NCBI GenBank assembly: GCA_037447605.1
Contig: CM074806.1
Span: 67,417-131,416, forward strand
Length of the DNA: 64,000 bases
Direction of reading: 5' to 3'
DNA from: Zygnema circumcarinatum
Taxonomy: Eukaryota > Streptophyta > Zygnematophyceae > Zygnematales > Zygnemataceae
Made by a program: the position numbers and the translations under genes. The notes under the pieces were generated by a model that saw only the letters and a program-made list of their open reading frames with translations, was not told the DNA's origin and did not search any database. Shown piece by piece: positions 1 through 13,904 of the stretch. Numbering within the stretch: the first letter of the stretch is position 1; every line of letters starts with the position of its first letter.

Positions 1-1046
1 ATCGAATTAGAGGCTATCATAAAGTTCTGCCGGGAATAACTCCCAGGCAGTCTGTTGCAATTTCGGGATTAAGCGTAAGCATGTCGGGGTAAGCATAAGC
101 ACCTGACGATCAGGCAATCAATTCGTGGACGGCCATGCTGTCCTTTCGCTGGGGGTAGCTTTCTCTGCCATTTGCAGGGACTTACTACGAATTTTTTAAT
201 TTAGGGCCCACGATTGTTTCGCAGAAATGACCGGTGGGAGGTGGCAATCTGCACATGTCTGTAGCCTTGCGAGGCAGACAATGGTTGTACATAAGCGAAG
301 ACTTTGAATAACATGAGGTCCAGGCGATTCGCTTGTGCCATTAAAGGAGCGGTCTGTCGGAAGTGAGGACGAGAAGCCGTTCCATTGCATCGTTCGAGGA
401 CTATGCCTGGGCTGCGGGTCGCGGGTAGGGACGCTTGTCATGGCCATCCATAATCGGATCGAGGTCCGATCGAGAGCCCGACCTGAAGGGGTTGTAGGGT
501 TCCTTGCCTACAGTTTTTGGGGTTTCAAGGGTTGAGGGAATTTAGGGTTCCTACAGGTTTTAAGCATTTTGTTAGAGGTAAAACGTTCGTGCTGTATTTC
601 CGAGCCGTTGTGGCGAGACCGCCCGCGAGTGTGCGCACGGCACCGAAAAGCGCACATTCCAGTCCATTCCAGTCCAGTCCGCGCGCGCGCTCGACGTCGT
701 TGCGGGCGGGTCAGACTTAAAACATGGCCAAATTAATAAGGCTAGTAAGGCTGTCGGGCGAATTAAGCATTGTACGGCGAAGGAATTTAGTACTCAGCGC
801 CGGTTCGGTAATTTTGGATTCTTTTGTGACGCGCGCGGCGACGAGGCACAGGGAAGGAGAGAGAGAGAGAGACCTCCGCGCTCCGTCCCTCGACGCTCAG
901 CAGTCAATCAGGGCTCTCCCTCCCTCCCTGTGGACGACCCGCCCGCCTTCGCTTCGCTCCGCGAGGCTGCGCTCGCCCTCGCCCTCGCCGCCGCGCCTCT
1001 GTAGTACAGCAAAGGGGCAGGGCAGGGCAGGGCAGGGCAGGGAGAC
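1..1046. other. Left flank, no gene recognised; 5' region of the first gene
   Basis: I recognise no coding exon here. The short open frames on both strands show no family resemblance and no consistent splice chain. From about 590 the sequence becomes GC-rich and CpG-rich. It ends in a run of about five GGCAG pentamers (about 1012-1042) lying immediately before the ATG at 1047, so roughly 600-1046 is probably promoter and 5' leader of the next gene. The 3' end of an unseen gene could lie in 1-500, but nothing in the sequence shows it. Confidence 0.5.
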
Positions 1047-2548
1047 ATGGCCGCGCTCCAGTGTGCTGCAACCATGCTCGCTCGTTCAGGTTCAGGGGAC
1101 TGCGGCTGCTCCCTGTCGAGAGTAGGCGCGGGGAGGGACGGTGTCCGGACGGCTGCTCCTCTGCTCGCCGCCTGCCCTTCAGCTCGCCTGCACTCCTCAT
1201 TTCCCGCGGGCCTTCGTACGGAGACCACCTCTCGCCGGACTTTCAGGGGGGGGGTTTCAGTCAAACCGGCGGCCCCGGTTGTGTGCAGCACGGCAGTGCA
1301 AGGTGCGTCACTCGTCTGTTTGGCCCCCGTCGGGACAATCAGCAGCCATGCGCAGCTCTCTGTCGAAGATTGTAGACGACTCGCCCAGAGTTTGCTACGA
1401 CACTTTTGATCAGAAATGCTTGTTCGATGTTGAAATCCCTAATAACGTGGAGAAATAGTTGAGCTGGGATAATGAGCTGGGAAATTGCGCTGGCTTTGAA
1501 TATTATGTTATGTTTTAGGCAGTGACTTATCGTTACCACCAATGAGCAGATTATTCGGAGTGTCATCGATTGGAGGTATTCTAATTCACCAAAGTTTTGT
1601 TCAGTCTCCCGGGCAATGCGTACCTGGACAGAAAGAAAGTAGTTGACTGATGCCCCGCATGTGTAACGCCCTCAGTTCCCCTTAGAGACTTTAGGAATGG
1701 AAGTTTGAGGACACGGTTACCCATCATGTGTGCTGCACAAGAGCAGACAGAGTAAGCTGCAATTTTTAACTTGCTTTAGTCAAGCAGGGAACTTCATTTT
1801 CTTGTCAGAAAAAAACAATAAGAAGTTTATAGAATTATTAGACTTATTGTAATCTCAACACGGCGAGGTTTAAGGTAGAGATTCAAACGTAGAGACGCGA
1901 ACGTTCATTGGTCGAAGGTTTGTGATGGAAACGGTAACACATCAATCCATCATTTCAATGAGCATATTAAACATACTGACGTGATGTGTCTTTGTGCACA
2001 AGCGTATCTGAAGAGGAGAAGAATCAAAAAAGGAGAGAAAATCTCGTCCAACATGCACCGTGTGCTCGGTACTGTCATTGTGTACACGTGTGTCGTTATT
2101 GGGTTGGCTCCCCTTCGCAACACAGGTCGTGTCCCTGAGGAATGAGCAGGAGCAAGCGCGCATTGCTTTGACGCGCATGTGATGGGGGGGGGATGCAGCC
2201 AAGGCGCCGATCACCTTCCACATTGGGGAGACGTCCCTGACTCTTCCCTTTTCCCCTGAGGCGGCTCGGGGCCTGGACGCTGCCATAGCGGCGCTGCTGA
2301 GCACGTTCAAGGAGAAGGAGAAGGCGGAGCGGCCCAAGCGGTGGCTCAACATGGAGTTCCGCCTCAGCGGTGACGTCAGCGCGGGGGAGGTGTTCCTGGA
2401 AGCGTTCTGCAACCCGAACGCATACTCCAACGCCTTTCAGGCGAAAGTGCTCATCACCGTCAGGGACGACCGGATGAAGTTCACGTCGGAGGGGGCGCTC
2501 AGCGCCATTAAGGCAGACGTGGACCAGTACTTGGCGGCTCACGCTTAG
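1047..2548 (+). CDS. Predicted plastid-targeted conserved protein of unknown function
   Basis: Two exons, 1047-1302 and 2199-2548, join in frame (phase 1; donor GTGCGT, acceptor ATGCAG) to give about 201 residues. The first 85 residues are rich in Ala, Arg and Ser with almost no acidic residues, as in a chloroplast transit peptide. The mature part begins near AKAPITFHIGET and has an acidic/basic mix, a KEKEKAERPKRW stretch and a C-terminal segment RDDRMKFTSEGALSAIKADV. It looks like a small soluble stromal protein conserved in algae and plants, but I cannot name the family. The splice phase agreement and the switch from transit-like to folded-type composition support the model. The start is the first ATG after the GGCAG run. 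The function is unknown to me. Confidence 0.68.
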
Positions 2549-3136
2549 GCCGTCCGCGCTGCTGGCTTGTGGTCTCTTTTCATTCGCATTATGAATTGCA
2601 AATGGACGTGTTTTTCTATTACTCGCAGAAATGAATTTCCTCCAAGCCGGCTGTATGTATGTGTGTGGAGAAATGCGTGTCTGGCAGACGACTGCGACTG
2701 CGAGAGGGCCGACTTGCCTGGTTCCACCTTCGAGCAAGCGCTCTTCTTTGGAGGAATGGCCGGCGTTGGCCCGAGGACAGTGTCGTCCTCGCACTGCTCT
2801 TGCCTTACAAAAAGAGATTCTGCGCGTCGTCATTTGGGTGCGTTTGGACACTGCGACATGCTGCAATGACCCGCTCTGTTTGAGGTCACAACTTCACGAA
2901 CTACGACACGTGTCCGCATCACTTGGCGTGATGCTTTTGCGTTGTGTCCCATTTGCTGACGTCACAATGGAGTGCAAAGGAGAAACAAAGCAATTCCTAA
3001 GCAGCGGGCGGGCGGGGCGAGAGGACAGGGCGCCTTGCCTTTACCCTCCCTCCCTCCCCCTCCCTCCCCTAGCGATGTTCCCGGCCCCGCCGTGGAACGG
3101 GACGGCACGTAACGGGACGGAACGGAACGGCGGCTC
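2549..3136. other. Intergenic region between the plastid protein and the phosphate transporter
   Basis: This contains the 3' UTR of the first gene and, from about 3000, a GC-rich stretch with CCCTCC and GGGACGGAACGG runs that leads into the ATG at 3137. I see no coding exon. A long open frame crossing this region (2631-3779) is out of frame with the transporter and is low complexity. Confidence 0.5.
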
Positions 3137-6100
3137 ATGGCGCTGGAGGGGAATATGCCGTTCGTCCGTGCGGCCGTCCGTCCGCGCCCTCGCGGGAAAG
3201 CTCCGCGGCGGTGGCGGTGGCGCTGCCCGGAGGAGGCCATGGACGCCATGGAGGCAATGGTGGTGGCCGCCGCGGCCCCTCACTGCCTTGCCGCCGTTAA
3301 CCCGCCCCAGCGCGCAGCCGCTGCCCGCCTGGGCAGGCGGGTGGGGGCGGCGAGGGCGTGGAGCGCCTTGCCCTGCAGCAGCGGCGGCAGCAGCAACAGC
3401 AGTTGCAGGGGCAAGGCTCTGCCAGGCGCAGCGGCGAGCCCGCAGGTGCGACTTGAGGGAAGCTGTCCGGGCTGCGGAAGGCTCCCCGGGGGCTCCAAGC
3501 AAGGGCTGCGGCGGAGGCGGGCTCCCACGCGCCTACGCGCTGCGCGAGATGATGTCGATTCTCCGCCGACCCCGACGCCTGCCTCCTCCTCCGGGAGCGC
3601 GCAGCACGTGGCCGCCTCTTCTGCCGGGGAGGATGCCTCGGCCTCCGAGACCACGCAGCCCCTTTTGTTGGATGGACGGCCGTCTCCACAGGGGCGACTG
3701 TCTGTTATACTGTCGACTGCTCTCGCATTCGTCATTTGCAACATGGATAAGGTACTTTGTGGCTCTCACTGTCGTCTAATGAGCAAAAACAGCCTAGCCG
3801 GGCCGTATGGAGAATTTTGCAGGAGTTTATGTACCTTTTATATAGGCGTAACAGGAGTTTTTTCTCTGATATATGCCGCTGAAAGCGGACATCCCATGCC
3901 CTGATATGTACATCTTCCAAGAGGAACTTTTTTCTTTCATTGACTTTTTCGTTTTTTCTCAACTTTTTGTGAGGGCGAGCAGAGCTATCTTCCATTAGAA
4001 GCAACGTTTGCATTGCAGTTGATGCTTACCTGTTCATAACTTACCCTTCTGCGAGGTGCAAGTTTGGTCTTTTCTTTGTTTACATTGTACGTCGAACCTC
4101 TTGCCACAGCTTTTGCGCCTGAATGCTGTGGAAGCAGGTGAACATGAGCGTGGCCATTATCCCCATGTCGCAAGAGCTCGGCTGGAGCACTTCCGTGGCG
4201 GGTCTCGTTCAGTCGTCGTTCTTCTGCGGCTATGCTGCCAGTCAGTTGCCCGGCGGTTGGCTCGCGCAGCGCTTCTCTGGCAGGCAGGGCGCGCCCTCCC
4301 CCGCACGCGCCGCTCTCTCAGGCAGCGTCACGTGCTGCCCTGCCGCTGCTTCCACTGTTCCGTGACTGCTCCGGTTGATTTGCTTTCTGCAAAGCATGCC
4401 ATAATACATATTAAGCTGACCCTATTAGTAACGAGGTTTGGAGTCAAGGCCACTGTTTCGTACAAGTGCCATGGGTTAAGACGAGATCTGAGGAACATAC
4501 TTTTTCTTTGGGCGAAAATCGGAATACAGGACTGTTCTTTTGTTTGGAGTGCTTCTCTGGTCGGTGGGCACTGCATTGGTCCCAGCTGTCGCTTCATGTG
4601 TTCCGCTTTTGCTCCTTATCCGCTTTCTGGTAAGCCCCCTTTTCAACACTTTTTTTTCTAAAAAAAATTCATAATTTTTCAATTATTAATCCCGAAGAGC
4701 CCGGTATATGAGTCGAGTTTGTGCAGAAGTTAAAACATTAAATAATCCGGATGTCTCAGTAGTGTGCCTTGTCTGCTCTTCGCCATGGTTCGGCCGCGGC
4801 TTCAGCGGATGGATAAATGTGTAACATAGGATGAGGGGCATTACACATTAAGGGGGCGGCCCTCCTGGAATGGACTTGTGTGGGCCATCTTAGGGCGATG
4901 GCAGTGTATGGGAGGATGTAAATGGGACCCTAGTTCACGTCTCCTTGTTTGTATCATGAATTATCACTACACGATGCCCAATTTCTCCCGCTTATCTCCC
5001 AAAAGAATACTTTGCCTTTACCCAGCTGCATGAATGGCTTACAGATCTCACATATTTTATTATGTAATGCGTGGATTAGTAAGAAGACGTGATTTGCCGG
5101 CAAGCCAATAGATTAACAAAACACGGTACATCCGTGTATGGCCCTGTTTATGGTGAAAAAACTGAGGAGAGTTATTGATTGAAGAGGGTGCCCAGGGCAT
5201 TGTAACGACAGCCTATGGCAAAAATTCCATTTATCCTTATTTATTTTCAATTAAAGAGTATATTTGAATCCTCAGCATTCTGCACCGTGCACGTGCAGGC
5301 TCACAGCGTGGGATTGTGTTGGCAGATAGGTCTCGGGGAAGGAGTGGCTCCTCCTGCAGCAACCGATCTTATAGCCCAGTATGTGCCGTGCTCACGACCT
5401 ACCTTCGTTCGTTATGTGCCGTGCTCACGATCTACCTTCGTTCGTTCTTCGTTGCGTTTAGCGGCTATTTGTGTCGTATTGCGAATCTCTTGATGTCTCT
5501 GTGCTATTGTCCTCAACGTTGCAACAATTGATATCTGTGAAATACGAAGTAGTGAATGAGGTGAACTATATCAGGGGACCTTGCATATGAGGGACTAATG
5601 CCAGAGGTGAATTTTCTATAGCCGTGCCAGTGCTGCGGTGCGCGCTCTGAGGGGCGGCCCTTGCAGGGCCGGGGGGGGAGCAGGGCGGTGCCGCCGGAGG
5701 AACGCTCGCGCGCGGTCGCCACCGTCTTCGGCGGCCTCAACGTGGGGAGCGTTGCGGGGTGCGTCCGTTTCTCCTTTTGTGGATTCATCAGATAGAACCA
5801 TGTATACTGGATAATGAAATTTTACAGGCATTGGGACAGGATATGTGGGGGCGGTAAATGTACCGAAATCGCAAAAACCGTCAGAGGGTGCAAGGAGCGA
5901 GCACTGTTCAAATCTCGCAGGCTCTTAAGGAAAGGAATTTAGGTCTGCATCATGCGGCTGTGGAATTCTGCCATTCACGTAATTTCATGGTTTCCTCAAA
6001 GTAGTGTAGTTTCAAGATTAGGTGGAGGTCACTCCAGATGAGCCCATGTTAGCCTGGACTAAGCCCAATGGTTGCATGTTTGGGAGCTGCACAGCCTAGT

Positions 6101-8954
6101 ACTGGCGCCACTCTGCATAAAGTATTTCGGATGGGAATCGGTATTCTACATCTTCGGCTTGGCTGGAATCGTCTGGTGAGCCACCCTGCAAATGATAACT
6201 CCACCTCCACACTCGCTGATTCTATTCTGGTTCGCTGCACGAGGCTTCCACGGGGGATAATCTCCAGCCCACGTTCTGCCTCCCTCCGCCTGCGCGCACG
6301 TGCACGTGCAGGTGGGCGGTGTTCCGTGAGGCCGACGCCTTCCCCCCCGAGTCGGCTAACGGCACCTCTCAGCGCCGCCGCCCGCCAGGCACGCGGCCTT
6401 CCCCTCCTGTCTCGCGCCCACTCGCTTCAGGAAACTTGCGGTTTTGTCGGAAGCTTGCATGCTACTGTCGCGATGGCCGGTTCACAAGGCTGACTTACCA
6501 GGTTACCTGGCGCAGCATTTCATACAGTCTCGAGTCCGCAATGTGCTCTGTCTGCTCGAGAGCTCCACTCATGCAGGGGTAGCATTCTCATAGCAGATCC
6601 CATTCTCATATGCTTAAAGCCCTCCCAGGTCTTGCGATGGCGAGACTGGTTTTCTGTATTCACCAGATAAAAAGCATTTTTTGAAACAGGTCAGGAGTCG
6701 GGTGAAGTTGATTTACATGGAAGCAGAGCTACGGTTCACGGTGGGGACCACGGCAGCCAGCTCGCCTCGAAGTCAGAGGTGGCTCTCCCTTCTGCTCGGG
6801 AGCTGGGGATGCGGCGTGTGGCAGTTGGCAGGCACGGCCGGTTGGGCGGGGGGGGGGGGATGACATGCTGACATGCTGACATGCATGCGCGGCTATGGGG
6901 GAGGAGGGCAGGGAGTGCCCTGGCGAGTGTTCTTCGAGACACCTGCAGTCTTGGCGCTCATCTGGGCACACTTCTGCAACGACTGGGGCAAGTACGCGCT
7001 GCAGTCATGGCTGCCAACCTTCTACAAGTGAGCTGTCGCACCACCGGCCCTTGCCCCTCCCCTTCTCCTGCCCGTTCTGCCCACTGACGGTAGCTGCCGT
7101 ACCGCCCTTGCGGACTGGGTGCATCTGAGGCTGCTGCCACACTCTTGATGCGAAGAGCGTGCAGAACTTGTTCTCTGTCCTGCATTTGGCTGTGGCCTCC
7201 TTCACGCTGCTTCTTGCCTTAGTTCATCAGAATCAGGGAGCAAGACGACCTCCGATTTGAGCGCATCTCGTTTTGGCAGTAGTAAGCGAGGGCTGCACTG
7301 CTTGCACACTGCTTGCCGATGTTGGAGGCAGCTGTGTCTGAACGAGAGAAGTGGCCTCTTGGGTGGTGTGCAGGTCTGCGCTTGGCCTCGACCTCACGCA
7401 GGCCTCGCAGGTGAGTCGCTTCGACTGGCCGTAAGGCTGTTCATGAACGCAAGGGGGCACGAGTCCTTCGTAGATGAATAGTGGGCTTGTCAGGATTCGA
7501 GGCTCACACAGGTGTGAGGTTTGGGTTCTCTCAAATGAGAGGCCAACTTATTGCCGGCGTCGCATCTGCACGTTTAGAACAATATGCAACAGCTCATTTA
7601 GCCTTTTGAAATCACGGGCGGGCTGCAGATAGCAATATTACCTCCAATAGCGTCTGTGGCCCTTTCAGGGGTGGCTGCATGGGCAGCAGACTCCCTCATC
7701 AGGAGAGGTGTAGACATCACTCAGGTTCGCTCCCTTCTCCCTTTTTCTTTGTGCGACGTTCTGGTCTCCTCCTGTCGGTCTGCCGCCCCCCCCTGACCTC
7801 GCGGCGCTGCTTGGCCTGCAGGTGCGCAAGCTGATGCAGAGCATCTCCTTCGTGGCCCCCGCGCTGTGTCTGCTCGCGGTGTGCGGCCTCGACGTCGGCC
7901 TGCACCCGTGGCGGGCCGTCGCGCTGCTCTCGGTCGGACTCGGCCTATCCAGCTTCTCGCTGGCGGGTACGCGCACACACCCACTGCGTCTCCTGTGTGC
8001 TGTGCACCGCCCTCCTTGTTCCTTCCACTGTGGTGTTCGCTGTTGGGAAGGTGCTTGGTTCCGCACTGATGGCCAGCTGGAGGACGGCTGTTAGCCTCCA
8101 GGACTTGTTCAGGAAGACATTTTGCAGAGTAGGGCAGTTGGACTCGGCTTAAGGCTTGCTGTTGTATTGTGCACAGTAGCGTTAAGCCGGGTTTTCCCTT
8201 CTCGTTGCAGGGCTGTACTGTACTCATCAAGATATATCTCCCAAATATGCGGGTATTCTGCTGGTGAGTTTCTGCATCACCCTTTCGTTGTGGGGCCTTT
8301 CGGTTAGCGCTTGGAAGCAGTGCTGAGTGCGTGCGGCGCGTGCAGGGCATCACCAACACGGCGGGCGCCATTCCCGGCTTCCTCGGGACTGCTTCCACGG
8401 GCGTGCTCTACGACTTGACCCAGTCGTGGAATGTGAGTGCTCGCATCTGCCGCTGGAAATCGTGTGAGAGTTGCTTTGCCCTATTACTTGCTGAAGCTGA
8501 CGAGTGTATGTCTACTCCATGAGCGGGTTCGTATTTACCTGTTGTGTCATGCTTGTCGCCAAGCCTTGGCTCTGTGGACATACAGCAAGAGTTGCATCGA
8601 ACGGTGCGGCAACTTTTGATTTAGCTTGAATCGACCGTGTGCTCGCAAAAGGCCTCTCCACGTGGAGCCAACAACAGTGGTTGGAGCTGTCCTTGCTCTG
8701 CGTGGTGACGTGCATGGCGTTAGGATTGCAAAGGAACAATTGATGTTCCACCATTCAAATTTGCGCAGCTAAGAAGTGCGATCATTTGGCTCAGACAGTG
8801 ACCTTAGTGTTATGGGTGTGCTGTTGCTCTTGTGCAGCTCTCACTGTTTGCCCCGGCAATTTTCTTTTACCTGGCGGGAGCGCTCGTCTGGATAACTTAT
8901 GCAAGTAGTAAACCGCGTGACTTCGATGCAATTCGAGCACATTGTCCCTCATGA
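3137..8954 (+). CDS. Plastid-type anion/phosphate transporter (ANTR family, SLC17, MFS)
   Basis: Exons: 3137-3751, 4138-4283, 4530-4629, 5326-5378, 5684-5758, 6095-6175, 6502-6542 (tentative), 6690-6817, 6912-7027, 7374-7410, 7629-7724, 7822-7966, 8211-8263, 8346-8432 and 8838-8954. All join in phase, giving about 629 residues. The first 180 or so residues are Ala/Arg/Pro-rich and low in order, like a transit peptide. The family hallmarks follow in order: CNMDKVNMSVAIIPMS, GWSTSVAGLVQSSFFCGY, GGWLAQRF, GLGEGVAPPAATDLI, PPEERSRAVATVFGGLNVGS and ITNTAGAIPGFLGTASTG. Plant ANTR proteins are Na+-dependent phosphate or organic-anion carriers, mostly in plastid envelopes or thylakoids with about 12 membrane helices; plastid location here is inferred. 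Intron 2 appears to use a GC donor. The 41-nt exon at 6502 has a weak donor and is the least certain part. Confidence 0.9.
5379..5445 (+). repeat. 33-bp tandem duplication abutting a 5' splice site
   Basis: Two near-identical 33-bp copies (5380-5412 and 5413-5445, one C/T difference) begin one base after the exon end at 5378 in the phosphate transporter gene. The first copy follows the G of the GTATGT donor. The second copy begins TTATGT, so it does not recreate a donor. It lies entirely in the intron. Confidence 0.8.
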
Positions 8955-10280
<1,326 letters not shown>

Positions 10281-13200
10281 ATGAAAGCCTCTCTGGATGT
10301 CGACGACCGTGAGCAGCTGCTTCCGCGAAATGCAGCAATGAAGGAATGGGAGAAGGACAAGCCCAAGCCCATGTCACGAAAGGGCGTGCTCGTGGCGATT
10401 TCCTACATGGTTTGCGCAGGTGCTTTTCGAGGAAGCCCCCTTTTTTATTTGCCCAGCCAAGAAGTCTGCATTTTTGACAAAAGTAGTTTCCAGCAAAAGC
10501 CGTCGCTACTTGTAGAATTGTAGTGATTATAGCCTTGCGCTTCCCAGCCCATCGACTTTCCAGCAGCTCTTTGCTAAACTTCGCATTTTCGTTTCTGCGT
10601 CATACATTCATATCCATCTCTTGTTCAAATGCTCACCATCGCATCTTATGAAGAGAGTTTAGGTTCTTTTCGCCGCCTTTTATTCTAAACCATTACAAAT
10701 CTGTTGCGAGGAGGACCTACGAGATTTTCTGTTATGTTGTGCTTTTATTCGGTGGGGCAAGGCAGTACTGTTGGTCATGTTCAATAAAGCTGCCCTGTCA
10801 ACCTACAAATTTCCGTGTGCAAATGTGGTCACACTCCTTCAGGTGTGCAAATTCCCAGTCCCTCGTTATTCGTTTCAGAGCGTTTGCTGCGTCTGAATGT
10901 TCGTTGATCGCCGGGTGTAAGTAAGAGCTATTTTGAGGGTGCTTTTCTCGGCACAGATGATTTGCTCCAACCTCCTCCTCTACACTCTCCGGTCATTAGG
11001 ATGGGTGTCGTTTACTCGGGAAGCTGATGGCAGCGGAGCTCGTTTTGTTCCTATTCGTACCCTTCGCCGAGCCGTCCCTCTTTCACTCAGTTACCTCTTC
11101 TATATGGTGAGTTATTGGTCGATAAATATATATCTTTTTCACGAATGCTGCTTGATTCCAACATATCTTCAAGTGTGTGTTTGGCTAATGTGGTAATTTT
11201 TGCATGAATTGTGCAAACATGGGAGTAGATTTTGTGCTTGGGGGATAAAGCAACGCATTGCAGGAAGTAAGCTTGACTTCTGCCAAATGTGCGATTGAGA
11301 AGGATTTTGCAAGGGATCATCCTTCTCAATATTCTTTCCGAGGCGTGCAGCACTTCCTCTAATCTGGGATCACCCACTAAATTCATTATCTCCCATTTAG
11401 TGGTATGAAAAGTAAGAAGAGTCATAAGTCCAGGGCCGTGAAACGTGCTGATGATAGGATGGGCAGAGATGACCTTCGAAAGCATGGGAAGGGAGCTGCA
11501 TGGGCTCACCGCCGCCGGTGTGCAGTTAGCCGCCAGGTTAGCCGCACCTGTAAGGTTTCCTTCTCAGTGTCTTTAGAGGGAAATCCAAGGCAAGTGAGGG
11601 CTTTTGGTGCAACGTATTCTTAGGAGAGGCGATGAGGTGGATAGCGTCCTGCTCATCGGCCTGGGTCCGTAGATCGGACGGTTACCTCCCGTTTGCTTCT
11701 TCGCTGCAGGTGGTTGGCATGGCATCCATAAGGGGCGTGAGTGTGCCCATGTACACTGCACTGAGGAGAACCACTGTAGCTTTCACAATGAGTATGGAGT
11801 ACTTCATCGCCCAGAAGAGGCATACGAGGCCCATTCTAGTGAGGTACGAGGGGAACCCCTATGCAATGCTTGCGGAAGCTGAATGGGCTTTCTTACAAGG
11901 AATGGAAACTGAATTGAATGGGTGTTCTACTTGTGGAGACGTGAGGCACGCCTATTAGTTTGTAAACGACGCAGGGGCTTCACTTTATTGTATGATAAAT
12001 CCATTGTGATGACTTTGTTTTTTACGGACGGACGTGGTTAGTGTTCTCAATAATTTCGTCAAAACCAAATGAGAAGGAAGCTGCTTTTATCACGTGAAGT
12101 GGCCTGAATGTGATAAACGGAGGTTAGAATCGTTGAACCAGCAACCATACATCGCAACGGGGGAATTGGGGGTGGGCAGTGTGGCCATCATATGTTTTGG
12201 GGCCCTCATCGCAGGAGCGAGAGATTTGTCATTTGACCCTTACGGATACAGTGTTGTTTTTCTCTCTAATTTCACCACAGCCGTTTATCTGGCAACAATT
12301 GCTGAATTGGGTAAGACTTTGCTCTCTTGATCAAAGGGGCTCCTGTGTGTGTCAAAAGGCAGCCTTGTTCCTCTCGATTGCAGCTGCATACAAGCTTATT
12401 CATGGAGAGGCACTCCAGAGTGGGCTACTACTCTTGGCGAGCGTGTCTGCCTCTGCGCTGCCTCGCGGGGGCTGAGGGGCGGGCGGAGGCGGGGAGGGCG
12501 CAGGGAAGGCGACCGGGCTCAGCAGCTTCGGGCTCATGTGGTGCAACGGTGTGCCCCCACCCCCCCTCCCCCCCCCCCTCCCTCCCTCCCCCGTCCCCCA
12601 TCGCTCGGGCGGCGACTGCTCAGAGGAAGGCGGAGGGGGGCCCTGACCGCTTGCGGGTGCAGGCATTCTTTGTGCGCCGGTCCTCCTCGTGTGGACGTTT
12701 GTCAGTGGAGAATTGCGCGCTGCGTTTGCCTTTCCAGAACTTCATGCGACTGGTTTCCAGGTATAGCTTATTTTGCAGACTTACTCATGCAAGGCGAGCG
12801 TCTCATGCATCAATATCTTCATAGCAGTTCTGTTGCGCCACCTATAAGTTTGTAATTGTGCTAGGCAAATGCAAAAAAGTGTACCATTTGGGCTGGGCTC
12901 TCATCCTTTCCCACTGATCCTCGAGCAATCATGGTTTGTTTGGGGGGGTCCGCCCATCCTGAGCCTCCATCTGCAGCATTTCGTGTAATTCCTTAACACA
13001 GACTCGTGTTGGCACAGGCTATCCTCGCCCTGTCCTGCATCATGGCATTTGCTCTCAACTACACCATTTTCCTTAATACGGCATTGAACTCGCCTTTGAC
13101 TCAGACCATGTGTGGAAACTTGAAGGTGCGTTCTTTGAGCCTAATAGTGGGCGAGGCCAGATCTAGAAACTGCAGTTTGGCTGCAGGAGGACTGCAGGTC

Positions 13201-13904
13201 GACAAGCGGGAGTGCCGCTTTCAAGAGGCGAGGGCAGTCCATAGGCAGAGGATAGCGCCATGCAGGGGGGAGGGGGAAAGGGGGGCCAGTGCCTGCTCTT
13301 GTTCGTCAGCTGCTAGGGAGGTTGCCATGGGGGACTGTTCGATCCCAGCCTGCCAGCGTCTCTCTTATGTGGTCTAGGCGCAAGTATTGTGCGGTCAAGA
13401 CTAATGCTAATGGAGCTACCGTCAGAGCGAGGTTTGGCTGCATCAGCTGCTGATTGAGCCCTTTTGCTGGCTAGCCCTCGGGTGGGCATTTGTTCTTTGC
13501 CCTAATACACTGTCAGTAGGAAAAGGAGTGGCTTAGATCACACTTTTTGCTGTCGCAGGATCTGGGCACGGTCGCCATTGGCTGGATTCTGTTCGGGGGG
13601 CTCCAGTTTGACGTGGTGGGTGCTGCCTCGCTTCTGCCTCCCTGGGTTGAGTGAAGGGGGCGGAGAGAAGAGAGAGGGGAGGGAGAGAGAGGGGAGAGGG
13701 GGAGGAGGGTGAGGGGGGGAGAGGGGAGGGGCGCACGGTGGCACTGTAGTGGGGGGCTGCGCTTATAGCAGGCGCCTCAAGCGCGATGTTGGCAGGAATA
13801 CTGACGTGCATGCGGTGGCGGTGGGGCAGCTGAACCTGGCGGGCCAAGGGATGGGCTTTGCGGGCTCGGGGCTGTACGCCTACTGCAAGCTCAAGGGGAG
13901 ATAG
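10281..13904 (+). CDS. Golgi UDP-N-acetylglucosamine/UDP-sugar transporter (UGNT1-type, SLC35D-like)
   Basis: Ten exons join in phase: 10281-10419, 10766-10842, 10957-11106, 11710-11838, 12142-12310, 12504-12548, 12663-12760, 13018-13125, 13559-13615 and 13830-13904, giving about 348 residues. The protein is a drug/metabolite-superfamily carrier of about ten helices. Diagnostic stretches are VMFNKAALSTYKFPCANVV, VSVPMYTALRRTTVAFTM, AGARDLSFDPYGYSVVF, SSFGLMWCNG and LNTALNSPLTQTMCGNLKDL, ending YAYCKLKGR. These match the plant UGNT1 clade (Arabidopsis At4g32272) related to animal SLC35D, which moves UDP-GlcNAc-type sugars into the Golgi. The substrate is inferred from the family. The N-terminal 45 residues are cytosolic, charged and short. 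The GTG splice donors and CAG acceptors are clear at every junction. Confidence 0.93.

Noticed and set aside
2631-3779. 382-codon open frame overlapping the start of the phosphate transporter
   Set aside because: It is in a different frame from the conserved exon 1, is Arg/Pro low complexity, and arises from high GC content.
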